Assembly: GCA_024349245.1 (NCBI GenBank)
Contig: JALDNG010000016.1
Coordinates: forward strand, 4,638,001-4,702,000
Direction of reading: 5' to 3'
Source: Neodontobutis hainanensis
Taxonomy: Eukaryota; Chordata; Actinopteri; Gobiiformes; Odontobutidae
Length of the DNA stretch: 64,000 bases
In this document: piece by piece, positions 36,285 through 47,984 of the stretch
Position numbering within the stretch: position 1 is the stretch's first letter
Layout of the letters: each line of letters begins with the position of its first letter
Made by a program: the position numbers and the translations under genes
Notes under the pieces: generated by a model
What the model was told of the DNA's origin: nothing
What the model saw: only the letters and a program-made list of their open reading frames with translations
Database searches by the model: none

Positions 36285-36500
36285 AATAGTAATTCAGGCA
36301 AAAGGAGCCCTAACTAACTATTGACTGCTGTATAAACCAATCCAAAAACATGTACAATAAACAGATGGAAATTAGCTGTTAGGTTATAATCTGGTACAAG
36401 CATCTCCGCTTCAGCTTAATGTACAGTGTACACTCTCCTAAAGAAAAAAAAAACTAATCCTACATGCTCATACTTTTCATGTTCATACTTTTTAGTTAGA
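36285..36500 (+). mobile_element. Second Tc1-like fragment, opposite orientation, interrupted
   Basis: GTAATTCAGGCAAAAGGAGC (AVIQAKGAP reading, the transposase C-terminus) followed by a stop and GACTGCTGTA lies in plus orientation at 36287-36338. The next expected phrase, CATGCTCATACTTTTCATGT, resumes only at about 36464. About 120 bp of unrelated sequence separates them. The fragment is therefore the 3' end of the same family as the neighbouring minus-strand copy, but inverted. Confidence 0.65.
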
Positions 36501-36866
36501 TGTTTAAAATAAACACAGACAAATTAAAAGAATACAGTTGCATGTCATTTTTATATATATTCCCACACCACAAGCAATGCAGCTAAAATGCATTTAAACC
36601 TACCAGGTAGCAGACAGCTAGGCCAAAAAAGTCTAATCTTTAACTGTTCCCATCGAATTCTCCAGTTTCCTCACATTCCACAAGTGGCACTGGTGTGTGA
36701 GTGTGTGAGTGAAATGGGGAGGGACTGTGTGGCAGAGCGAGAACTATGACCCTCTGAGAGCAGCTAGATTACTAAATGACTTGCACAGACTTTCTGTTGC
36801 AGAGGTTTACAAGGACAGATACTGTTCACACACGGCCTGCATTAGACTGGTTTTATAGCAGACATT

Positions 36867-39800
36867 ATGGAGTTGGGGGAATGCGCCAGAAACCCAGGAT
36901 TTCAAGAAGAGGAAGACAACTGTCCACCTACTGATGCCACCAAATGTGACTCAGAAGTAAACTGTGACTATATGTCAGAGCTGGACACAGGAGAGGAGTA
37001 CACTCAGATCAAACCATATGCTGGGATGCCAAAGGAGGTACTGCTGCAGTACTCCTCCCAAGCGTGTTACAGAGTGCCCAGGGAAATCCTATTCTGGCTT
37101 ACTGTGGCCTGCACCAAGGCCCTGGTGGCAGTGACAGTCACAGTGATCGTTCTGTCTCCTCGGTGCCTGAGTTGGTGGCAGGTGTCCCCTGTTTACCAGG
37201 TCTACCCACGCTCCTTCAAGGACTCAGACGGCAATGGGGTTGGTGACCTCAGAGGTGAGGTGAAGCAGACAATACACAAAAATAAGTTGCTTTTTTTTTT
37301 TGAATTTACTGTAGATGGATGGTGTAGACCTATCTTGTACACAACGTGATTTAGTAGTTGGTTTGTATCTATTGGTTGACATTAAATATGGACAACATGG
37401 TTGACTACATGTGGATGTAATTTGTTTTGTGAATGAATAGGAGCCCCAAATGCTTTAAACATATACTTTAAGAGGCATCCAGTATTAATAAAAGTTAGAA
37501 AGCTTCCCATTATGTCCATTTTTGTTGGTTGAAAGGTATCCTAGAGCAGCTGGATCACTTTCAGTACCTCAACATTAAATCTATTTGGATCAGTCCCTTC
37601 TACCGCTCTCCAATGAAGGATTTTGGCTATGACGTGGAAGATTTTCGTTCTATTGATCCTCTATTTGGAACCATGCAAGACTTTGAAGAACTTCTGGCTG
37701 AAATGCACAAGAGAGGTGTGTGAAAACATTTGTAAAGTGTAAGAAAAATAGTTTATTAAATGTAAAACCTATATTTTGTAATTTTAGGTTTGAAGATGAT
37801 CATGGACTTTATTCCCAATCACACCAGTGATCAGCATCGCTGGTTCAACCTCAGCCGGTCAGGTGACCCACATTACAAAGACTACTACGTCTGGACTGAC
37901 TGCAATGCATCGGACCCAAAGCCCAACAACTGGGTGAGCTTTATGTTTGTGTCTGTTTTAGTTGTGGCCCATTTTCTGGTTCTGTGATCTTTGACTGTGT
38001 GGTACTGCCTTGTTTTCTCTCAGGTGAGTGTGTTTGGAAATTCATCATGGACTTATGATGAGGTTCGGAGACAGTGCTACCTCCACCAGTTTCTTAAGGA
38101 GCAGCCAGACCTAAACTTCAGAAATCCAAATGTTCGTAAAGAGCTCATGGTAAGGGTAGAGACATTTTCCTCCTTTCACAAATCCTGGGACCTTTAAACT
38201 GGTTAAGGTGCATAAAATCCATTCAAAAGATGACAAGGAAAATTTAGTTGTCTACTTCTATTTAGGATATAATTCGTTTCTGGCTGGAGAAGGGTGTGGA
38301 TGGCTTCCGGATGGATGCTGTAAAGCACATTTTTGAGGCTGCACACTTGAGAGATGAACCACAAGTGGATCCTAACAAACCCCCTGTGAGTGAACTTTAT
38401 ACATAACATTGCATGCCCCCACAATAGACCCTTATTGTGTAAAATATACTGTATATAGGTTAAGATAAATGTGATATGTACATTGCAGGTAATACTGATC
38501 TCTGCATTGTGTGCATTAACCAATCTGCATCTACGGCTTTATTTTTTTCTCCAAGATATTTCAGCTCTCCTGGTAAAATATGGACAATAACCCAATGGGA
38601 AAGTCAAAGGCTGCTGTTGTCTTTGTGTTTCTTTCTTACAATGTGCTGATGGTATTAAAAAGGCATGACCACGCTAATCCACTACTATATATTAAACCCT
38701 TATCACACTGTTTTCTCCGCAGAACTCAAAGTTCAAGCTAGTTAACAATGCTTCCACTGTAACAACCAGCATTATAGTTTTAAAGCCCTGTTTTTATCTG
38801 TTTTATTGAATCATGGTTCAGATTAAATCCCAGTTTACATTTTAACAATGTGGCATGTAAAAGCAGACACAGCTTCACTGCTGCATGAAACGAACTAATT
38901 CAGCATCTTTGGGTCAGATTATAGTGTCTGATACACTTTTGCTAGTACTAGCAAAATATTTATTTTTGCAAGGTGAACAGGTTGAGTGTGTTCTTTAAAT
39001 TTAAAAGTTAAATAGTTCACCAATGGTTTCTACTACTTCACAGTGGACAGATTAGGAGAAAAGAGGCATATTTTAGGAGATTAGTAACTCACTGGAGTTT
39101 ATTTACCATTGAAAGGAACAAATGAGACTTGAAGGTAACGCAAGGCTGATACAAATTTACCATGTTTTATTGAAAGAGTGAGGTCAGCTATCTCTGATAT
39201 CTGTAATAGTCTTTGGTTGTTTAGTACCTGTTATAGGCGGAATTCTGACTCTGACATTTTGTAAGAAAATGTCCATTTTCATTTGCAGTTTTGCTTTAAT
39301 ATGCCCATTATTGCCACCTTGTTTCAGTCTTTGAGTCCATTGCGCTCTGTTTTTCTCCAATCCACTGTTATAATTTCATTTCCCTTTCCACCAGCAGAAG
39401 AACACAAAGTATGTGACTGTATCTTTTCAATCTTATTGCCTAAGTTTTGGGACTCAATATAATAAGATGCAAACGCTTATTTTCTGTTTGCAAATCTATA
39501 TGCTCATTTTGCCCTATGAGTAGCTTATCTAGTTCCTGTTTTATATCTTATAAGGATTAAATTTTTACTGTCTTGTGATTGTTTATACTCCCTTGCAACA
39601 TCTTTATACTGGTCTTGAGTACTTAAAATATGTCTATTATCTTCCCTCTCAATACAGCTTTTGCCCCCTGCCATAATATGTAAATTCAGATATTCAGTCA
39701 GGTCATTCTGCATTTCCTGTCACACCACATGGAGATAATATAGAAACAGTATTTAAAGGGTCTATCTGATCCCTCTGAAGTGCTGTAGTCTTTTTAGGTT

Positions 39801-41400
39801 TGGGTCTAGTATCACTGTCTAGTTTCATGTTTTTTCTTTTTACTTTATATATATTATCTTTATACTTGGGTCTAGTCATTGTTGATTGTCTAAGATTTGA
39901 TTAAATTTATTTGATGCATACACCATGGCCACTTTAGGAGTCCATAACCTCAGAGTGGGATCTCTATCATGACTACACCACTAGTCAGTTGGGTCTGCAT
40001 GACCTGCTGAGAGAGTGGAGGGCTGAGATGGACATCTACAGTCGTGAGCCTGGCAGATACAGGTAAGAGAGCTATAGCTATCAAAAATTTAAAGTGTGTA
40101 ATTAACTTTACCTTTATTACTTTTAGGTTCATGGTGACCGAGTCGTATGATTACCATGAAGTTGACAAGACTATGATGTACTACAGCACTCCACTGGTTA
40201 AAGAGAGTGATTTTCCCTTTAACTTTTACCTATTGGATTTACCGCAGAACACCAGTGGCCTGTGGGCTCAACATCTTGTTGAGCTTTGGATGGCCAACAT
40301 GCCAAAAGAAAATGGGCAAACTGGGTGGTGAGTGAGATAAAATGATTCTGTAATGTGCACAAGTCAAATTAGATTTATCGGTTTATGTTTATATCAGACT
40401 TATTTTATGTTATGATGCCAATGATATGCACATTATTAATTAATTGCTTTTCTTAGGTTGGTAATCATGACAAGCCTCGGATTGGCACAAGTGTGGGTCA
40501 GACTTATGTTAGTGCTATCAACATGATGCTGCTAACTTTACCAGGGACACCCACCACCTACTATGGTGAGGAGATTGGTATGGAGAACATCAACGTTACA
40601 CAAGACCAGATACAGGACCCTGCTGGCAAATACAATGCAGTAAGTGCAGTGTAAAGTATTAGGCTACTATTTTATAAGAAATACATTGAAATGTTTTATG
40701 TTGCCTTTAATGTACAAAATTAAAAAAAAATGCACATATGTACAGTATATTGTGTGAAATACATTTTTTGTAGAGCGCTAGCCGAGATCCTCAAAGGTCC
40801 CCAATGCAGTGGAGCAATGACATGAATGCTGGCTTTAATAACAAAACAAATGTCACATGGTTACCTATACATCCTGACTACAAAACTGTTAATGTTCAGG
40901 TACAGAGATTTTACCAAAACCAGCTTTGTTTAAGCCAAGATTTTCTTATAAATTTTTTTCTCTTTTAGGACCAGAAGAAAAATGACAGCTCTGTTCTGGC
41001 CCAATATCGTTATTTAAACATCCTGCGTGAATCTGAGCTCCCTCTTCACAGAGGATGGTTCTGCTACATCCACGCTGATGCCAGCATCTTCTCCTATCTC
41101 CGAGAGTTAGATGGCCTTAACAAAGCTTTTTTAGTGGTCCTTAACTTTGGTAGAAAATCTGTTGTCATAGATCTCTCATCTATTAAAGAATTACCAGAAC
41201 ATTTGAATGTTTTGATGAGCACAAACCAGATGAACAATGGCAAAAGGATGCAGAGATCTCAAATCATGACTGAAGCAGGGGAGGGACTGTTGATCCAGTT
41301 TTCCAGCAACATAAGATTTAACCACATCCACAGTGAGCAGTGCTACATCTCTGAGAAGGCCTGCTATTTAGGGGCCATGGACTTACTTTATAAATGTTAA
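36867..41400 (+). CDS. slc3a1: SLC3A1 (rBAT), heavy subunit of the cystine/dibasic amino-acid transporter
   Basis: A type II membrane glycoprotein that pairs with the light chain SLC7A9 (b0,+AT) at the apical membrane of kidney and gut. Exons: 36867-37254, 37536-37715, 37788-37933, 38024-38149, 38266-38385, 39938-40062, 40127-40328, 40457-40639, 40774-40899, 40969-41400; 675 aa if exon 7 ends at 40328 (human 685). An acidic cytosolic tail precedes a transmembrane helix at about 74-96. C100 (SPRCLSWW) is the cysteine expected to bridge to SLC7A9. A GH13 amylase-like ectodomain follows: VYPRSFKDSDGNGVGDL, MDFIPNHTSDQ, GVDGFRMDAV, VTESYD, GNHDKPRI, TYYGEEIGM. The C-terminus is CYLGAMDLLYKC. Odd: no canonical GT donor keeps exon 7 and exon 8 in frame (see findings). 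Possibly one base is missing, or the gene is broken. Confidence 0.93.
38386..39937 (+). other. slc3a1: SLC3A1 intron 5 (1.55 kb)
   Basis: Longest SLC3A1 intron. It is AT-rich with no clear repeat boundary. A 62-codon minus-strand frame at 39525-39713 has no recognisable motif. Confidence 0.7.
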
Positions 41401-41453
41401 CATAAAAAGTACCTGAACAAAAAAATACATCATAAAATGGATGTGATGGCTCA

Positions 41454-41459
41454 TTTAAT
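41454..41459 (-). terminator. prepl: PREPL poly(A) signal (ATTAAA)
   Basis: TTTAAT on the plus strand gives ATTAAA on the minus strand, about 100 bases after the PREPL stop. It physically overlaps the SLC3A1 AATAAA on the other strand. Confidence 0.5.
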
Positions 41460-41475
41460 AAAATATATAAATAAA
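41457..41475 (+). terminator. slc3a1: SLC3A1 poly(A) signals
   Basis: AATAAA at 41457-41462 and again at 41470-41475, 57-70 bases after the stop codon. The 3'UTR is short. Confidence 0.75.
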
Positions 41476-41559
41476 ACATTTTCTGGTGTAGCTGTGTCTT
41501 GTCACTGTTAGAGATGCACATATGACAACATCATACCGTTATGACTGTGATGATCTCTG

Positions 41560-44500
41560 CTATCTCTTTTTTGTTCGTGAACGGCGGGGACGGTCTAGGC
41601 AAAGTTCTGTGTATAGAAATGCAAGCTCGAGGGCAGCCTGCCAAAGATACAAGAGAATAAACTTTTAATATGTATGTTTCAAAAACATCCAAATCCAAAG
41701 ATTAATTACCTCTTCCACCATCAGGTCAAAGTCTTCTTGTCCATGGTGATTTTCTCCAGGCTGGATGTTTAAAACTATGTTTGGTACTTGTTCAGATTCT
41801 TACAATGTTGCAAACAAAGTAACAGAACATAAATGGGGGAAAAGGTTACTGTTGAAACAATAGGAAACGGTGCTCTAACATTTTTATTTCCCCAAAGACA
41901 TTTCCTTCATCTTGATTTACTGTATGCCTACACTCTGTATTACTCGCTGGACAGTTGCTCCAAATCTTTACTCCCGTTTTATTCTTCCTCAGTTACATCT
42001 GATATAGTCATGCTTCATCTAAATCCTCTCTATATTATCCCCACCCTGTCTCAGTGGTACTGGCTGTTTCACAAGTGTGGTCTTGACCTTGACAGCTCCC
42101 AGTCTGTGGTGTCTAATCTCTTGCTGCAATACATTATCTCTTTGCCATGCTAATAGGCTTGCCCACACGCCTCACATGTCTATGCCATCAGCACTTTATC
42201 AAAGCCTCAGGAGAGCATACAGACAGATTACGAAGACTTATACACACATACACAGACACTCAAGATAACCGGCAAGTGTGCATTTAAGACAAAAGGATTG
42301 TAGATGCTGAGGGAGAAAGAGAAGTGTAAAGAGGAGTAGCATCAATATGGGCAGGCAAGATTATAAGTGAGATGGGGAAGGAGCCTGTCTATGGGGACAT
42401 AGGAGTAATTACCAGAAAGACCTAGACATTTATCTTCTTTATCACACAAATTTGGAGGAGTACAAGGTGACCTAAGCTATAGTTTGGTGATGAACTTATT
42501 GTTTCCCCAGAGTTATATGTGAAGCACTGAGCCTACTATTGGGAATCGCATCAATCGCATTATAAAAATCTACAAACAGAAAGAAGTATATACCTGATGC
42601 TGGGTTCATGGAGAGGTGTGTCTGAATAGCATTCTGTAGCTTCTCAGTGTATTTGACTATACCGGCCAAAGGCACTCTGGCATCAGCCTTGTAGGCTGTA
42701 AGCAACATGGATGGGTACCTCTGTAACAGAAGAGCATTAAAGGAGTAATAACATACTTCTTATTTTCTTAAGTACCAATTATGTGGCTGAATTTAAAAGG
42801 TTTCTGGCTAACTAGTATTAAATTATATATATAAAAAAACTTGATCAATGATTCAAATGTTTTTCTCTTTAACTTGCTTGCTGCCCTTCATACCTGAGGA
42901 GTGATGTTGTGAAGAGGACAGTAACTGGCAATGGCAAGTCTGTCTGCTGCATTTCCAACAGGATCGCCCCATTCTTCTCTGTCCTCGATGGTAAGAGGCA
43001 GGCTGTTATTCTCCATTGTTGCCAACACATCCAAAAAAGGGGCCTTAAAATAAAAGCATCTGTTTAAAGGGCTGTCTAATGTTTAATAATGCTGCATGTT
43101 CTAGTAATTATTAAATATTTTGTATTTTATTAAACCTAAACCAAGCAGTATCACATGTTTCTCTCTGACCTGCAGTGTAACAGCTTTTATCAGGTGTGGG
43201 TGCCTGTTGCACAGCGCCCCTACTGGAACTGCCCCAGCACTGCAGGCAGTAAGTGCAGTTAGCGAGGAAGTTGAGACTCCTGAGGAGAAGAGGTATTGGA
43301 GACAGGCCAAAAGGTCCTCCACACCTCTCTGCTTTCCCTCAACACGTGACTGCATGTACCAAGAAAGACCACACTCTCCTCCTCCCCTAGCATGTGCAAA
43401 TACAAGCAGTTATATTCAGCTCTACTGTATTTTTCAGAGCTTGCAGTATTTCTATTTACTATCTGTGAGTATAACTAATGAAAGTGACCGGGTTTAAAGG
43501 TATTAAAATACAATTAAATATATACTACAATTTAAAATTATTATATATAATCCTAGATTTATAAGGGTAATAGATGAATAGAAGATGAAATAATATAATA
43601 TGGTACCTGATGTGACAGTATGCCAGAGCCCAACCCTGCTCTAACAACAGCCTTTTCTTTGGACAGAACTCCATATTAATGTCTCTGCCATAAGATCCAT
43701 AAACATGAACAAGTAGTGGCACTTTCTCCAAAGACTCCACATGTGCAGAATGGAACAGTGTTATCGGCACCAGAGTACCATCCTACAGAGGAATAATAGT
43801 TTAGTGTCAATACTTTGGGGAAGTTGTTTCTGTATATATGCAAATGTTCTCACATTGCTGCAGGCCTTCAGGCGTGAGGTGATAAAACTGTTCTGTAGTT
43901 CTGAGGAGTTCTCTTCAGCAGATAAAACCAGCCCATCTTTAGGGTACAGACAATGGCTCACCGGCGGGTGAATTGGGGATGAGATTAAAAACTCCAAAGT
44001 ATTGTTTTTGTCTGCTACACCTGTTTTCTTTGTCTCAACTGCACAAGCCCAAGAAGGCAGCTATGACACAAAATGCAAATAATAGACATGTTGTTAAAAT
44101 AATAATTGAGAAGAAATAGGTGAAAAATAGTTAATTTTTCTGACCTCCAAAAAGAAGACTTCTTTTGGTTGCTTCAGTGGGATCACAGTTAGCAAATATT
44201 CATTTTCTAGTGTTCTTGCAGTTAACACACAGAAGTCTCCAATCACTTCCATGTCTTTGATGGTGATTCCAGGAGGGGGAACAAACAAGGGCACCCATGA
44301 ATCCATCGATGAATCTGACAGTGGGGCATGAACCACCTTAACAGCACAGCATCCACAAATCCATATTTAATCCATGTTTACTCTTGTTATATAGGCATAT
44401 TCTATATTACTACTTAGATTTGTATTTATGAATTTAATATACCTGATATTCTTGCCCAGGGCCTGTATTGGTCAGTATAATGAGCCAGTCTTTCCAATGC

Positions 44501-46387
44501 TCTACGTGATACAAGAGATTTGATTTGCGTTTCTGAATCAGGCAAGGTTCTAAACTGGAGGCTGCTTTGTCAATCAGCAGCACCTCTGAACTGGTTCTGC
44601 TGTTACAGTTGATGGTGAGAACTCTCTGGTCTCTGGTGAGGGCTACCTCCACAAACACACTGTACAGTATACATATATACAGTAAGTGTAAGTCACACAA
44701 TGAGAAGTTTTCACAAGAGTCTTTGTACTTACTCAAGTTCCGATTCTTCAAATACGGAGGTGATTTTGTCTCGTTTTTTAGTTATGTCCAGACAATATAC
44801 TCTACTGCTTCTCAGATCTTCAAGGGTTGTGTAAAATAGGACCTCATCTTTGGCCCACTCTGTTCCAAACATAGAGACACAAATGTCAACCATTGCTGTT
44901 ATATTTGCAAATGTAGCAGAGAGTGTATCTTACCAAAACTAAAGACTTTGTCTAATGTTAGAATGACATGGGGCTGATCAACAGAAGAGAAGGTTCCTTG
45001 TCCAAGTTTTATGATCACACACCTAAATGATCACAAAAAATATGCCTTCAAAAACTGTTTGCAGCATCAAGTATTTCTGCATAATGCTGATGAAAATGAA
45101 AAACAAAAAAGTATTATATTATTTTGTGTTCACCTCAGCTCTTCCTTGTGAAAAGTTTTTAGGGTTGCAGCAAGGTGCTTCTCTGTTGGGGATAAACGTA
45201 TTCTATGGACAATGCACTGTAAAAGTTTTTTCCTCTTGGATCCATCCCATTCTGAAAATTGATCAAGATCTAGAACCTGCTCTGGATCTTGCTCCTCTGC
45301 AAAAAAATATATAACTTATAACATGGGACTGTGCAATAATGACAGCCTGCTTAAAAATACAGAATAAGAAATGGTTGTAAAGCGGAATGTGTGTTTTTTT
45401 GTCAATTTTCTTACTATTTTTCTTGTCCATTCTATAGATGCCTTTGGTATCAACAAAATAAACATGGTGAAGGCCACACACCTGTTGCATAAAGTGCTTT
45501 GTGTTATAAGTTCATTACTTTTTTGGAAACCACTAAATAATACAGATATATAGTTATTATTGCATTTATTCTTGTGCAGTTTAAAATATAAAAGCATTAC
45601 TTTACCATTGAATGATGAGGTATTTTAGAGAACCGGTAAAATGTTGCTTTCAGTCTCTTGTTAAAATATGTCTGCAAGTTTTTGTACCTCTCTACTTCAG
45701 ATATGGGACATTTGATCAAGGCATTTGACAAATCCTGGGGACAAAAGAAAATAAATCCTCATTAGATTCAATTCAAATGACTCACAACAACAAAATGATT
45801 ATATCTAATTAAACTATTTACTATGACTAATAACATTTGGGTTAAAATGATGAGAATACATTAGTTAGTGACTGTATACTAGTACTTGACAAAACAGGAC
45901 ACGTTAATTCCAGGAAACTTTCTCCTTTTTAGTGCTCAGCAGTGAAACCTAGATTTAGAGAGGTTTAGTATATACTCTGGCCATCTGTCATACAGTTATA
46001 TATTTCTTTCCTTTTTGGTCTGTGATTAAATGGGCTACATATCCAAAATAACACCTCACCCATGTAAACAAATAAGAAAAATGTGAAATACAGACAGATG
46101 ACTTTTGGTTTATAAATACAACGCCCCATCATTTACAGTTCTTAGATATTTTTTATGCAAAACTTGCATTTTAGCTATTGTTAAACTAGGGTTTGATGTT
46201 GTACATTGTTGACAGTGGTCAGACTATGGGACAATTAACATAACATTCTCACCGACGAGCAGCATCGTTGGACAGACAAAGGGAAGCTTGTCACTCGTTT
46301 GCAAAGGACAAGCTGTCGAAATAATAACCCATACGATGTAAACAAACGAGAAGAGGGCGACAGCAGACAAGAAAGACCAGTCATCAT
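41560..46387 (-). CDS. prepl: PREPL, prolyl endopeptidase-like serine hydrolase
   Basis: Fifteen coding exons, high to low: 46253-46387, 45606-45734, 45415-45481, 45134-45296, 44934-45022, 44733-44859, 44443-44659, 44145-44336, 43854-44060, 43607-43782, 43170-43386, 42894-43043, 42594-42720, 41710-41798, 41560-41637. They join by GT-AG in frame to 720 aa (human 727). The N-terminus (MMTGLSCLLSPSSRLFTS...) is Ser/Arg-rich without acids, suggesting a mitochondrial-targeted form. A beta-propeller-like region follows, then the alpha/beta-hydrolase domain: LLVHVYGSYGRD, RGGGECGLSWY, nucleophile S550 in TACSAGAV, D636 in YKADARVPL, H683 in QPGENHHG. These line up with human S559/D645/H690. PREPL hydrolyses (thio)esters and takes part in AP-1 trafficking and mitochondrial function. 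The last exon ends FLYTELCLDRPRRSRTKKR. Confidence 0.96.
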
Positions 46388-46873
46388 ACTAACTGTGACT
46401 AAACTATGCTAAAACAGCTTATTTTGATAGTAATAACCATAGACCTTAAAACATTACAATGAAAACATTTAATATAAACTACAATATAACACTGCAATAA
46501 TACTGTTATGCACAAGACAACGATTTTAGTTAGCTTTTGTGACGCTTCTTTTCCTTTGACCACAAACCCCGCTGTAAACGACGTAGCAATGACAGGCACA
46601 ACTAATCAAACTCAGACACGCTCAGCGCCGGTGGATTAGAAAACCCACACAACACCGTTAATCTTTTATCGATAATCTACTACATTGTCTGGATTGACAA
46701 CCGTGTACGGAAGTAGCATGTTTCCACCGTTCCCACTGTGGGTGTAACAGGTGAATAAGCATGAACATTTTGCCTAGATATGGTTAAATTAAACATTTTT
46801 GTTATTTTGAGTTGATACACTGTGAAAGCTTGACAATCAATTCATCCAAGCAAGATTTTTATACGGGAGTACG
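46388..46873. promoter_or_regulatory. Shared bidirectional promoter region of PREPL and CAMKMT
   Basis: The start codons of PREPL (minus, 46387) and CAMKMT (plus, 46874) are 486 bases apart, head to head, with CpG-containing sequence such as AGCGCCGGTGG (46625-46635). The human genes are also divergent neighbours. Transcription starts must lie inside this interval for both; no TATA box stands out. Confidence 0.7.
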
Positions 46874-47984
46874 ATGGAAGAGGGTCCAACCGGTGCTAAA
46901 AACGAAACACTGATGAGAAAAGGCATTGATAGAGACACCGGCGAAGCTAATTCCCATATTTCCCTTGTTGATACGGCTGCTACTGATGTCGCCAGAGCCA
47001 GATGGACCCTGCTGCGACAGGTAATACCAGTCTCAAGCAGAAAACATTGCTGTCACGGGTTTTAACATTGTTCGGACACTATATTGTGATACAAAAGTGC
47101 GTGGGGTCTCTTGGTCTGCTACAGGTTGTCCATGTTAGAAGCAATTGTTGTCTTTAGCAGTGTATTGCTAAAAAACAGGATCCAAATTGCAATAGGAATG
47201 AAGTAAGATTATAAAACTGTCTTTGAAATTATTCTCCTTACTGCCAATATTTCCACTCTTCCTGGGTTCTTGGTGTCAGAAAGTTTGTTGCCCATCTATT
47301 TTGTCTTCAGAGGCTGGCAGAGGATTACTGAGTGTGCTATAAAAATAAATAAAATAATATTTATTGCCTAAATAGGCCAGCCCAATGTGTTTTACAGAGA
47401 CACAGAAATACCTTTTATTCCACATATGGCCTTCTAGAATGTGTGACACACTGTCTTTTACCTGTATTTGCCCATTTCACTTTTTGGTTTAAATGGGGAG
47501 TATATTTTCAACAGACAATGGGGAACAGTGCCATATACAGTGCCTGGTAATCCTGCATAGTATGCCTTTAAATTATGCCATTTTACTTGTTATCTTGCCA
47601 CAGGTGTTGTGTCAAAAACAAGCTGACAGTCCGGAGGTGAAGCAAGTGTCTGTTCGTAGATTTGCCAGTTTTGATCTTTTCAGCAGAAGAATACTTGTCA
47701 TTCATGACCCAAGTAATACCTCAGATGACCAATGGGTAGAGTACAGAAGTGTCTCTCTTCCTAAGTACAGTGCCTTACTTAGGTAAATACTTCATCATTT
47801 AATATGCCTACATTTAATTTAGTAAAATCTAGCTTTGTGTCATTACGTCCTAAATTTCAATTTCACAGAAAGTTTTTATTTTTATCTTTGCCATTAGTTG
47901 ACTTCTCCGTCTCTTTTAGGGATAACTTGGGGCCTCTCAAAGTCAATGAAGTGCTCAAGAGCTTTGATAACACCGGTAATGTCT
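46874..47984 (+). CDS. camkmt: CAMKMT, calmodulin-lysine N-methyltransferase, exons 1-3 (continues past right edge)
   Basis: The enzyme trimethylates Lys115 of calmodulin using S-adenosylmethionine. Exons: 46874-47020 (ending ARARWTLLRQ), 47604-47782 (VSVRRFASFDLFSRR, WVEYRSVSLPKYSALLR) and 47920-47984 (DNLGPLKVNEVLKSFDNTGNV). They correspond to human ARWKLLRQ, VSVRRFESFNLFS and LTSFDNTGNV, and phases 0, 2 and 1 join cleanly. Only about 130 residues are present; the Rossmann-type methyltransferase domain is encoded further right. In mammals the gene spans hundreds of kb, so absence of exon 4 in the next 16 kb is expected. Confidence 0.93.

Noticed and set aside
39525..39713. 62-codon minus-strand frame in SLC3A1 intron 5
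   Set aside because: I could not match it to any transposase or cellular protein; no second supporting signal.
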